From the NCBI GenBank assembly GCA_021798335.1, contig JAJZMI010000204.1, forward strand, positions 1 through 34,582: a stretch of DNA of 34,582 nucleotides. Reading direction: 5' to 3'. This document shows, one piece after another, positions 16,738 to 26,916 of this stretch. This stretch comes from Pseudomonadota bacterium (GTDB taxonomy: Bacteria; Pseudomonadota; Gammaproteobacteria; Steroidobacterales; Steroidobacteraceae). The notes under the pieces are model-generated. The model saw nothing but the letters and a program-made list of their open reading frames with translations. It was not told where the DNA came from and did no database searches. Numbering within the stretch: position 1 is the stretch's first letter; each line of letters opens with the position of its first letter. Position numbers and translations under genes: made by a program.

Positions 16738-16834
16738 CCGTCCTCCCAGGCTGTTGGATTCGGCGATTTAACATAGGCCCGCCGTTGGATTATACGCGAG
16801 CCGCCCACGCCCGCCATCGGGCCGGCTCCCCGCC

Positions 16835-17875
16835 TCAGCGCGCGGGCTGGCGCGCACCGCCGCCGGCCTCCTGAGCCGATGCGCCGGCCCGGCGAATCAG
16901 CTGCGCGTCCGCCCCCCTCGCGCGCGCGCCCTCGCTCAACAGGCGCCGGTACGCCCGGGCGCCGGGCTCTCCGGCATAGAGCCCGAGCATATGGCGGGTG
17001 ATCGCCGGGAGCGAGTGGCCCGCGGCAAGCTCTCGCTCGGCATAGGCGGCCATGCGCGCCAGCAGCGCCTCCCGGGATGGCGCGACGGCCCGCGGTGCCA
17101 GCGCCTGGGCCAGTTCCGCCAGGAACAGCGGGCGATGATAGGCCTCGCGTCCGAGCATCACCCCCTCGCACCAGGAGAGTGCATCGAGCGCGCTGTCCAC
17201 CGTGCGCACGCCACCGTTGAGCACGATCGGAGTATCCGGCATCGCCGCCTTCAATCGGCGCACCACGTCGTAGCGCAGCGGGGGCACCTCCCGGTTTTCC
17301 TTCGGCGAGAGCCCCCCCAGCACCGCCATACGCGCATGCACGATGGCCGCCTGGCTGCCGGCCTGCCGGGTGAGGGTCACGAATGCGCGCAGCGCCGCGA
17401 AATCGTCCTCCCCGAACCCCGCGAGCGCACCGGCGAGCCCAGCTTGCGCCCCGCTCACGACCCCGATGCGCATCTTGACGGTGACCGGAATGCGCACCGC
17501 GCCCACCATGGCCGCGACGCACTCGGCCACCCGGTGCGGCTCGCGCATCAGGCACGCACCGAAGGCGCCGCTCGCCACCCGGTCACTCGGGCAGCCGCAG
17601 TTGAGATTGATCTCGTCGTAGCCGAAGTCCGCGCCGATGCGCGCCGCCGCGGCGAGCTCCCCCGGATCACTGCCCCCGAGCTGCAGCGCCACCGGATGCT
17701 CCTCGGGATCGAATGCCAGCAGCCGCGCCGCATCCCCGCGGGTGATCGCCGCCGCGGTGATCATCTCCGTGTACAACAACGTCGCCGGCGAGAAGCCGCG
17801 CAGGAAGTAGCGGCAGTGCCGGTCCGTCCAATCCATCATGGGGGCGACGGCGATGCGACGATCTAAGTCTTTCAT
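16835..17875 (-). CDS. dusA: tRNA-dihydrouridine synthase, DusA type
   Basis: 346 residues. An FMN-dependent TIM-barrel enzyme that reduces uridines in the D-loop of tRNA (DusA: U20/U20a). The N-terminus RIAVAPMMDWTDRHCRYFLR and SPKENREVPPLRYD are DusA hallmarks; the catalytic Cys93 is in INLNCGCPSDRV. Two points differ from typical DusA: the segment after KMRIG is longer by roughly 15 residues (VVSGAQAGLAGALAGFGEDD), and the HARKAWL motif reads HARMAVL. ATG 17875 is chosen because the DusA core begins right after it; an upstream in-frame start at 17956 would add 27 unconvincing residues. The C-terminal tail is Ala/Gly/Arg rich. Monocistronic, 97 bp from the cyclase gene. Confidence 0.93.
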   Translation of the reverse strand: MKDLDRRIAVAPMMDWTDRHCRYFLRGFSPATLLYTEMITAAAITRGDAARLLAFDPEEHPVALQLGGSDPGELAAAARIGADFGYDEINLNCGCPSDRVASGAFGACLMREPHRVAECVAAMVGAVRIPVTVKMRIGVVSGAQAGLAGALAGFGEDDFAALRAFVTLTRQAGSQAAIVHARMAVLGGLSPKENREVPPLRYDVVRRLKAAMPDTPIVLNGGVRTVDSALDALSWCEGVMLGREAYHRPLFLAELAQALAPRAVAPSREALLARMAAYAERELAAGHSLPAITRHMLGLYAGEPGARAYRRLLSEGARARGADAQLIRRAGASAQEAGGGARQPAR

Positions 17876-18080
17876 TCTGAAGCAGAAATTCGGGCGAGCC
17901 GGTCCAGTCCGAGATAGGACCGACGCATTGTCGGCGGTCCGCCTCGTGCGACGCAACTCCTTGTTTCCCTGCGCTTTTATCTGAGACCGGATCCGAGCGG
18001 TGCGTTACCCGCCTCTCTGCTGGGTAAGTGGAGCGACATATAGGCGACCAGAATCGCGTGTCGCCGTCTGGACCTCGCAC

Positions 18081-18100
18081 TACACTGTCGTTACAGTGTA
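18081..18100 (+). promoter_or_regulatory. Palindromic operator of brnT-brnA
   Basis: TACACTGT and ACAGTGTA form a perfect 8-bp inverted repeat with a CGTT centre, ending 3 bp before the brnT start codon. The left arm contains TACACT, which could be the -10 element. BrnA antitoxins carry a ribbon-helix-helix DNA-binding region and autoregulate their operon, so this is the likely binding site. The assignment is inferred from symmetry and position. Confidence 0.6.
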
Positions 18101-18103
18101 CCT

Positions 18104-18397
18104 ATGACCTTTCTGCGCTTTGAATGGGACGAGACGAAGAACGCCGCCAATCGGCGCAAGCACGGAGTTTCGTTCGAGGAAGCACGAACGGCTTTTCTGG
18201 ATGAAAATGCACGCGTGATTCCCGACCCCGAGCACTCCTCGGATGAGGAGCGATTCGTGCTCATCGGACTGAGCATCTCCGTGCGAGTCCTGGTGGTCTG
18301 CCACTGCTACCGGCACAGTAACGAAGTCATCAGGATCATCTCCGCGCGCAAGGCGGACCGCGATGAAACCGAGCAATATCACTGGTGGATGAAATGA
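18104..18397 (+). CDS. brnT: BrnT family toxin
   Basis: 97 residues. The opening FLRFEWDETKNAANRRKHGV followed by SFEEARTAF is the BrnT (DUF497) signature, and the C-terminal EVIRIISARKADRDETEQYH completes the RelE-like fold. BrnT is a ribonuclease that stops translation under stress until neutralised by BrnA. The start ATG is only 3 bp from the palindrome, so the transcript is likely leaderless or has a very short leader; no good ribosome site is visible. The stop overlaps the brnA ATG (ATGA), the classic toxin-first order of brnTA. It sits in a 1-kb gap between housekeeping dusA and the GH9 gene. Confidence 0.92.
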   Translation: MTFLRFEWDETKNAANRRKHGVSFEEARTAFLDENARVIPDPEHSSDEERFVLIGLSISVRVLVVCHCYRHSNEVIRIISARKADRDETEQYHWWMK

Positions 18398-18612
18398 AGA
18401 AGCGCTATGACTTTTCCAAATCAGTCCGGAATCCGTATCTGAGGAAGGCGAAGAAGCAGCTGACGATCCGTCTCGATGAGGACACGATCACCTACTTCAA
18501 GTCATTGGCGGAGAAGAACGGAATTCCCTATCAAAATCTTATCAACCTGTATCTCAGGGAATGCGCAGAGTCCGAGAAGACTCTCGCCATGAAATGGAGC
18601 ACCCAGAGTTAG
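18394..18612 (+). CDS. brnA: BrnA family antitoxin
   Basis: 72 residues from ATG 18394 (MKKRYDFSKSVRNPYLRKAK); an in-frame start 9 bases earlier would add three residues. KKQLTIRLDEDTITYFKSLA and GIPYQNLINLYLRECA are the strand and helices of the BrnA_antitoxin (CopG-like ribbon-helix-helix) domain. It should bind BrnT and the operator upstream of brnT. The start overlaps the toxin stop by 4 bp, ensuring coupled translation. Full length for the family. Confidence 0.92.
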   Translation: MKKRYDFSKSVRNPYLRKAKKQLTIRLDEDTITYFKSLAEKNGIPYQNLINLYLRECAESEKTLAMKWSTQS

Positions 18613-18660
18613 AAGATTGGTGTGGCGACGTTCGGTGCGGGACAGGGCCCGGGGTCCATC

Positions 18661-18690
18661 ACGGATCTTGACGGATCTTGACGGTTCTGC
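18661..18690. repeat. Short tandem repeat, 10-bp unit
   Basis: ACGGATCTTG occurs twice in succession (18661-18680) and is followed by the related ACGGTTCTGC. Each unit supplies a TTGACGG. It lies between brnA and the GH9 promoter; function is unknown and it may be a replication-slippage product. Confidence 0.5.
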
Positions 18691-18804
18691 CGGCATTCTG
18701 CGCTCTCGTTGCCGACCTATCGATCGTCTTCGGTTCATGTGGCCGGCAAGCGGCTGTACGGCCTGACCGGCCGCACGCCGGCTCGGCGGTCAGCGCCGTC
18801 CGGG

Positions 18805-18834
18805 TTGCAAATGATACCGGTATCAGGTTATCGT
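18805..18834 (+). promoter_or_regulatory. GH9 promoter with palindromic operator in the spacer
   Basis: TTGCAA (18805-18810) and TATCGT (18829-18834) form a sigma-70-like pair with an 18-bp spacer. The spacer contains TGATACCGGTATCA (18812-18825), a perfect 14-bp palindrome with a central CG, the style of operator used by LacI-family sugar repressors. A repressor there would block RNA polymerase directly. The regulator gene is not in the window. Confidence 0.5.
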
Positions 18835-18886
18835 CGGAACGGTGCGCATGCGCATCGTGGCAACGAGAGCGACCGGGGGGCGCGCC

Positions 18887-21484
18887 GTGAAATCCATACG
18901 CCAGTCTGTTGTTGCGATCGTCCTGGCAAGTCTCGCGCTGGCGGCCCAGGCCGCCCTCGCCGGCGGCCTGCGCCTGAAAGTCACCGGCAGCGGCTACCTG
19001 CGCGGACGCGGCGTGAGCGTCATGCTCTACAACAATACCTACAGCCCCGTCTTCTTCGATCAGAAGGATGCGGGCATGCAGATCATTCTGCATGGCCACC
19101 GCATCGCCACCAATGGCAGCGTGCGGCTGCTGCCGACGCCGCAACAGTGGGATCGAATTCCGACGCTCCAGAGCCGCAAGGTCGAGCCGGCGCGCGGCCG
19201 GCTCACCGCGCGACTCTCCTATCCGGCCTTTCATTTCAAGTATCAGGTGGTCGTCAAGGCCGAGCCGGGCGGCGTGCGGGTGAGCGTGAACCTCGATAAT
19301 CCGCTGCCGCCGCTGCTGCGCGGCCGGGCGGGCTTCAATCTGGAGTTTCTACCATCCGTGTACATGGATCGCACTTACGTGGTGGATCACAAGGTGTTCG
19401 GCATCCTGCCGCGCTACCCCGAGGACCGGATGATCAGTGTCCCGCCGCGGCCCGGCAACCCCAAGGAACCGTGGTACGTGGCGCAGTGGCACCGGGAGCG
19501 GGGCTATATGCAGCCGCTGCCGCTGGCCACCGGCCACACGATCACCCTCGCCGCCGCCGACCCCCGCTATCGCATCACCGTCACCTCGCAGACCGGTCGG
19601 CTGCGCCTCTACGACGGGCGCGACCTGGCGCAGAACGGCTGGTTCGTTCTGCGCACGCTGATCCCCGCGGGCAAGACGCACGATGCCGTGGTGTGGAACA
19701 TCCGGCCCCACTACATCGCGCACTGGATCCAGCCGCCGATGATCGCGCACAGCCAGGCCGGCTACAGCGCGGACTTCCCCAAAGTCGCCGTCATCCAGCT
19801 CGACCCGAGATTTACCGCGCCGAAGAGCGCCGAGCTGCTGCGTCTTTCGGCCCATGGATCCTTCCGCCGCGTATTCACCGCGCCGGTCTCCGCGCCCATG
19901 CACTGGCTGCGCTATGACTATGTGAAATTCAATTTCTCGGCCGTGAAAAAGCCGGGGCTTTACGAGATCGAATACGCCGGTCATCGGTCCGATACGTTCC
20001 CCATTGCATCGAACGTCTACAGCCACACCTGGCAGACCACGCTCGATGGATTTCTCGCCGTGCAGATGGACCACGTGTCGGTACGCGACGCCTATCATGT
20101 CTGGCACGGCGTCTCGGACCTGAACGATGCGCTGCAGGCACCGCCGAATCTGACGCACTTCGACGGCTACTTCATGGGTCCGCACACCGAGTCTCCCTAC
20201 AAGCCCGGCGAGCACATCCCGGGACTGAACGTCGGGGGCTGGTACGACGCGGGCGATTTCGACAACGATGCGTTCGGCCAGTATGGCACCATCGAGAATC
20301 TCGCCGTGACCTACAACACCTTCCATCCCCAATGGGACGAGTTGTCGGTCAACGAGAAGACCCGGACGGTCGTGATGCACAAGCCTGACGGTGTTCCCGA
20401 CCTGGTCGAGCAAGTCGAGCACGGCGTCCTGCAAACCCTGGCGCAGATCCATGCGTTCGGACACCCCATCATGGGCATCCAGTGGCCGTATCTCGAGGGC
20501 TACACCTCCACCGGCGACGCGGCGTCCTTGAACGACGGGCTGATCTACAACCCGAAATACGGTCCGGGTCCGGTCAAGGGGATTCACTCCGGGTGGCCGG
20601 ACGACCCCTGGGCATGGACCGAGTACCGGCCCAGCATGGAATACGCGGCGGCGGCCTCCCTTGCGGCCGCCTCCATGACCTTGCGGGGCTGGAACGAACC
20701 GCTGTCGCGCAAGTGTCTCGCCACCGCGATCGAGCTCTGGCATCGCATGCAGACCACTGCCCCGCCCCCGCGGCATTGGCCGCCCTTCACGGAGGGCTCG
20801 GGAGGCTACCGCGAGCACGCCCTGGGGCCGCCGAAGTGGACCGCGGCGCTGCAGCTGCTCATCGCCACCCACGGCGCCGAGCCGTACAAGCGACAGGTCG
20901 AGAAGATGTTCCCGGGGATGCTGCGGCACATCGGGTTCGGGGGCTGGGAGGCGGTGCAGGCGCTGCCGTACCTCGGAGCGCGCTACCGCACGCGCCTGAA
21001 AGCCGCGGTCGGCGCCTACATTACCCGCTTGCATCGCAAGCTCAGCGCCACCCCGTTCGGGGTGCCACCCTCACTCGGCAGCTGGGGCAACTCGGCGCAG
21101 GTGGCCGAATTCGGCGTCGAGATGTACTTCCTGCACGAGGCGTTCCCCGGCCTCGTCGGGCCGAACGCCACGCTGCGGGCTGCCAACTATCTGCTCGGCA
21201 CGCACCCGGTGTCCAGCGTGTCGTACATCTCGGGGATCGGCCGCGTCTCCAAGCTGGTCGCGTACGGCGGCAACAATCGATCGGATTATTCCTTCATACC
21301 CGGGGGAATGATTCCCGGCTATGTGATCATCAAGCCCGATTTTCCGGAGTGCATCACCGGCTTCGGATTCCTCTGGTACGAGGATGAATACACCGTCGAT
21401 GCGGCGGCAACCTGGATCCTGGAAGCCAACGCGGCGAACGCCCTGGTCGAGCAGGCCGCGCGGGCGAGCGCATCGAAGTCCTGA
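18887..21484 (+). CDS. Secreted glycoside hydrolase family 9 protein
   Basis: 865 residues from GTG 18887, which follows a G-rich ribosome site and gives a clean signal peptide (SVVAIVLASLALAAQAALA); in-frame starts at 18842 and 18848 would lengthen it. An N-terminal beta-rich region of about 300 residues precedes a CelD-type Ig-like domain (about 300-385), then the (alpha/alpha)6 GH9 catalytic domain (about 400-850). The family's catalytic Asp pair lies in GGWYDAGDFD (about 450-459). Near the C-terminus, where most GH9 cellulases have NEVAI with the acid Glu, this protein has WYEDEYTVDAAATW (about 828-841), so the acid may be a Glu of EDE. GH9 enzymes are endoglucanases or exo-acting glucosidases; substrate cannot be fixed here, but a beta-glucan or its oligomers is likely. 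It stands alone behind its own promoter. Confidence 0.85.
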   Translation: MKSIRQSVVAIVLASLALAAQAALAGGLRLKVTGSGYLRGRGVSVMLYNNTYSPVFFDQKDAGMQIILHGHRIATNGSVRLLPTPQQWDRIPTLQSRKVEPARGRLTARLSYPAFHFKYQVVVKAEPGGVRVSVNLDNPLPPLLRGRAGFNLEFLPSVYMDRTYVVDHKVFGILPRYPEDRMISVPPRPGNPKEPWYVAQWHRERGYMQPLPLATGHTITLAAADPRYRITVTSQTGRLRLYDGRDLAQNGWFVLRTLIPAGKTHDAVVWNIRPHYIAHWIQPPMIAHSQAGYSADFPKVAVIQLDPRFTAPKSAELLRLSAHGSFRRVFTAPVSAPMHWLRYDYVKFNFSAVKKPGLYEIEYAGHRSDTFPIASNVYSHTWQTTLDGFLAVQMDHVSVRDAYHVWHGVSDLNDALQAPPNLTHFDGYFMGPHTESPYKPGEHIPGLNVGGWYDAGDFDNDAFGQYGTIENLAVTYNTFHPQWDELSVNEKTRTVVMHKPDGVPDLVEQVEHGVLQTLAQIHAFGHPIMGIQWPYLEGYTSTGDAASLNDGLIYNPKYGPGPVKGIHSGWPDDPWAWTEYRPSMEYAAAASLAAASMTLRGWNEPLSRKCLATAIELWHRMQTTAPPPRHWPPFTEGSGGYREHALGPPKWTAALQLLIATHGAEPYKRQVEKMFPGMLRHIGFGGWEAVQALPYLGARYRTRLKAAVGAYITRLHRKLSATPFGVPPSLGSWGNSAQVAEFGVEMYFLHEAFPGLVGPNATLRAANYLLGTHPVSSVSYISGIGRVSKLVAYGGNNRSDYSFIPGGMIPGYVIIKPDFPECITGFGFLWYEDEYTVDAAATWILEANAANALVEQAARASASKS

Positions 21485-21776
21485 CCGGGAAATCCTGAGT
21501 GAACGACGGCGCACCCGGGCGGTAACACTGTCCCGGCATCCCTGCGCTCGCCCAAGGACCCCTGGGGTTGACCGATGATCGGCGTCACCGCCGTCCGCAA
21601 TGACCGTGCGGCTCCCCGGCTACCCGAACGCGCCATACCCGCCTCCCGGGGAGCCCGCCCTCGGCTGGCGCATACCGGCCCTCTTGTCTGAACCGCCTCG
21701 GCCGTCGCCTCGACATCGCGTGAGCCGCCACCGGCGGCCGCAAGTCCTGAGCAGCCCCGCGCGGCGCGAAACGCAA
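21485..21776. other. Intergenic stretch without a recognisable gene
   Basis: Convergent space between the GH9 gene and the EXORDIUM-like gene. Open frames on both strands are without domains or ribosome sites. No hairpin close to the GH9 stop codon was recognised. Confidence 0.4.
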
Positions 21777-21810
21777 AACGCCGCTGCCGGCACTTGCCGG
21801 CAGCGGCGTT
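21777..21810 (-). terminator. Rho-independent terminator of the EXORDIUM-like gene
   Basis: Two perfectly complementary 16-base arms (AACGCCGCTGCCGGCA at 21777-21792 and its complement at 21795-21810) are separated by 2 bases. Read on the minus strand the stem ends in GTTTTGCGTTT, a short U-tract. It lies about 100 bp after the stop codon of the gene at 21908-23089. Confidence 0.75.
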
Positions 21811-21820
21811 GCTCGCGGCG

Positions 21821-21856
21821 GCCCCGCGACCGGGGCTCATACCCCGGTCGCGGGGC
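21821..21856. terminator. Second long G+C-rich hairpin
   Basis: GCCCCGCGACCGGGG (21821-21835) and its exact complement (21842-21856) surround a 6-base loop. There is no T-run on either side. It precedes the U-tract terminator by 10 bp for minus-strand transcripts and may act as a 3' stabilising stem or a bidirectional block. Confidence 0.55.
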
Positions 21857-21907
21857 GGACACGGCGCCGAGCGCTACAGCTCGAATCACCGCACTCCGCA
21901 GACTCCG

Positions 21908-23089
21908 CTAGCCATTGCCGTTGCCCCAGCCGCCATTGCCGTCACCGGGCCCGATCGCACAGCCGTGCGCCGAATTGCTGTACTCCGGTTGAATCGCATA
22001 CCGGTTCCCATTGAGCGTGACGTTGCTCGGGTCGAAGTAGACGCTCGAGTGCGGTCCCGGCACCCTTGGCGGCGGCGGCGTGATCAGCAGGAAGCTGCAC
22101 TCGTCACCAATCTCCTCCCCGAACATTCCGTTGTCCAGCTCGTTCCACCAGCCGGTCGGGAAGGCGCCGGCCACGTCCGGGTCGGTGATGGTCTCGATCG
22201 TCTCGTGCGAGAGCACGTTGTTGGTTGAATCGACGAGCTGCCCGTTGGGCGTGTTCGGCCTGACCGAGCAGCCGCCAACGTCCTGGTACGGCTCGACGGT
22301 ATAGAGAGTCGGACCGGCAGACAGCTCCGCGGTGCCGTGATAGGCGCAGAAGAAGAACGTCGAGGTAACATCGGGCGAGTAGCACACGCCGGGGCCCGCG
22401 CACTCATCCTGTCCGGGCGGCAGGAAGATGTCGTAGATGGCGTGATAGCCGCTCGGCAGACCGAGCTCGGTCGTCACGTAATACACGATCGTTTGCATGT
22501 CCATATCGGAGTACTCGGTCGTGTGCGTGTACGGGGATGTCGCGGGATAGGTTACCTCGATCACTTTGCGCGACGGACGATAACGATCACCCTCCTGGGC
22601 GCCGACATACTGATCGACGACATGAATGAAGTTACTGTTGCCGAGGTCGTACAGGAAGCCCTGAGGATTGCCCCAGCACGTCGCGATCGAGTCGCAGTTG
22701 GCGTTGGTCGTCATGTTCACGTAGATCAGATATTCCTTCGCGGAGCGCACCACGTGACCGCCGTGATACTGCAAATCCCCGGGATAACGGGTGCCGCCGC
22801 CGCCGTCGGCCGCCTGATTGCCATCCCCGAACGGCTGCCCGCCCTCGCCCATGCCGAGGTTGAAGCGGCCGAGCCGGCGCGCCGCGAGGCCGGCCGGCGT
22901 ATTCGCCAGCATCAGGTGCACGCCGCCTGTCTGCGCGTGACTGGCCATATACTGTGCGTAGCCGCCCGGACTCACCGTCAGCCTGATCACATTCTGTTGC
23001 TGCGCGTGCGCCGCCCCGAAGGCGAGCGCCGCCGCCACCGCGCCGGTTGCGACCGTGCAGGCCGCCTGTCGAAAACGCGAAAATAACAT
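21908..23089 (-). CDS. Secreted EXORDIUM/phosphate-induced-protein-1-like protein
   Basis: 393 residues from ATG 23089, which has GGGGAG 11 bases upstream; an in-frame ATG at 23107 precedes that ribosome site and is rejected. A signal peptide (AACTVATGAVAAALAFGAAHA) is followed by YHGGHVV, a region with eight cysteines that could form four disulfides, and the block SHETIETITDP ... WWNEL ... GEEIGDEC (about 294-331). Plant EXORDIUM (PHI-1) proteins share the pattern SHExxE..xxP....W......EIGDxC, so I place it in or near that family, whose biochemical function is unsettled; HExxE also resembles a metal-site motif. The C-terminal tail is rich in Gly and Asn. Strong promoter and 155-base leader upstream, terminator hairpins downstream: a monocistronic, probably highly expressed exoprotein. 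Confidence 0.65.
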   Translation of the reverse strand: MLFSRFRQAACTVATGAVAAALAFGAAHAQQQNVIRLTVSPGGYAQYMASHAQTGGVHLMLANTPAGLAARRLGRFNLGMGEGGQPFGDGNQAADGGGGTRYPGDLQYHGGHVVRSAKEYLIYVNMTTNANCDSIATCWGNPQGFLYDLGNSNFIHVVDQYVGAQEGDRYRPSRKVIEVTYPATSPYTHTTEYSDMDMQTIVYYVTTELGLPSGYHAIYDIFLPPGQDECAGPGVCYSPDVTSTFFFCAYHGTAELSAGPTLYTVEPYQDVGGCSVRPNTPNGQLVDSTNNVLSHETIETITDPDVAGAFPTGWWNELDNGMFGEEIGDECSFLLITPPPPRVPGPHSSVYFDPSNVTLNGNRYAIQPEYSNSAHGCAIGPGDGNGGWGNGNG

Positions 23090-23250
23090 GATGTCAGTAC
23101 TCCCCATGCGTAGTTGTTACTGTCCAGCCTGATGATGTGATGCGCAATTTGAGGTTATTGTCGGGACATTCCCTCGTCGGGCCAATGTGTTGGCACGGTA
23201 GCGCCCGTGGCAAATCCCCGTGCGTCTGCGCACACTTGTCACTTGATCGC

Positions 23251-23280
23251 AGAATAGGCGCGCGTCTTGAAAATTGTCAA
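23251..23280 (-). promoter_or_regulatory. Strong sigma-70 promoter of the EXORDIUM-like gene
   Basis: Reading on the minus strand, TTGACA (23280-23275) is a perfect -35, followed after 18 bp by TATTCT (23256-23251). The start of transcription would be near 23244, leaving an untranslated leader of about 155 bases before ATG 23089. The leader contains no riboswitch I recognise. Confidence 0.65.
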
Positions 23281-23382
23281 GGGTCGCCGGCGCTCACGCG
23301 CATCGCTTCGTCGCAAGCGAAATCACCCCATCGATCCGCATCGCCGTTCCATCGGGCCGCAAGGACCGCGCGCGATCGCCGC

Positions 23383-23655
23383 TCACTCCGGCGCGCCGTC
23401 CTGATACGGCGTGCGGACCGCCAACTCCGCCAACTCCTCTTCCGAGGGCGGCGGCTCGGCCAGGATCTGGCTCGCCCGCGCGTGCCACCAGCGCGGCACA
23501 CGCACCTGCACGCTCTGCTCGAAGTCCGGCAGCGGACCGAGCAGCTCCACCTGCACGGGAATGAACTCGGCCCGCAACCGTCCGGCGATCACCTGGCCGC
23601 TGATCCGGTCGCGGCACACCTGCAACACAACCCAGGCCGCCTCGCTGATGCCCAC
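23383..23655 (-). CDS. Small hypothetical protein, 90 residues, coupled to the S9 peptidase
   Basis: I do not recognise the family. It starts at GTG 23655 with GAGGG, whose first bases overlap the TGA stop of the peptidase gene 10 bp upstream, so translation is probably coupled. The protein has a hydrophobic opening (ISEAAWVVLQVCRDRI) without a full signal peptide, a VQVELLGPLPDF segment, PRWWHARA and an acidic C-terminus (PPPSEEELAELA). It looks cytoplasmic and basic-then-acidic. Third-position G+C is high, as in neighbours. The promoter of the EXORDIUM-like gene lies just beyond its 3' end. Confidence 0.55.
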   Translation of the reverse strand: MGISEAAWVVLQVCRDRISGQVIAGRLRAEFIPVQVELLGPLPDFEQSVQVRVPRWWHARASQILAEPPPSEEELAELAVRTPYQDGAPE

Positions 23656-23664
23656 GGCGCGCCC

Positions 23665-26858
<3,194 letters not shown>

Positions 26859-26916
26859 GCCGCGGCGCACGGCATGCGCCTCTGAATTCACCGCCTGAGA
26901 GGAGGAGTCTGATTCG

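Noticed and set aside
15073-16776. Plus-strand open frame of 567 codons
   Set aside because: It is an out-of-frame reading of pckG followed by the antisense of the cyclase gene.
19349-21034. Minus-strand open frame of 561 codons inside the GH9 gene
   Set aside because: Exact antisense of a recognised gene, a common effect of high G+C; no ribosome site or domain.
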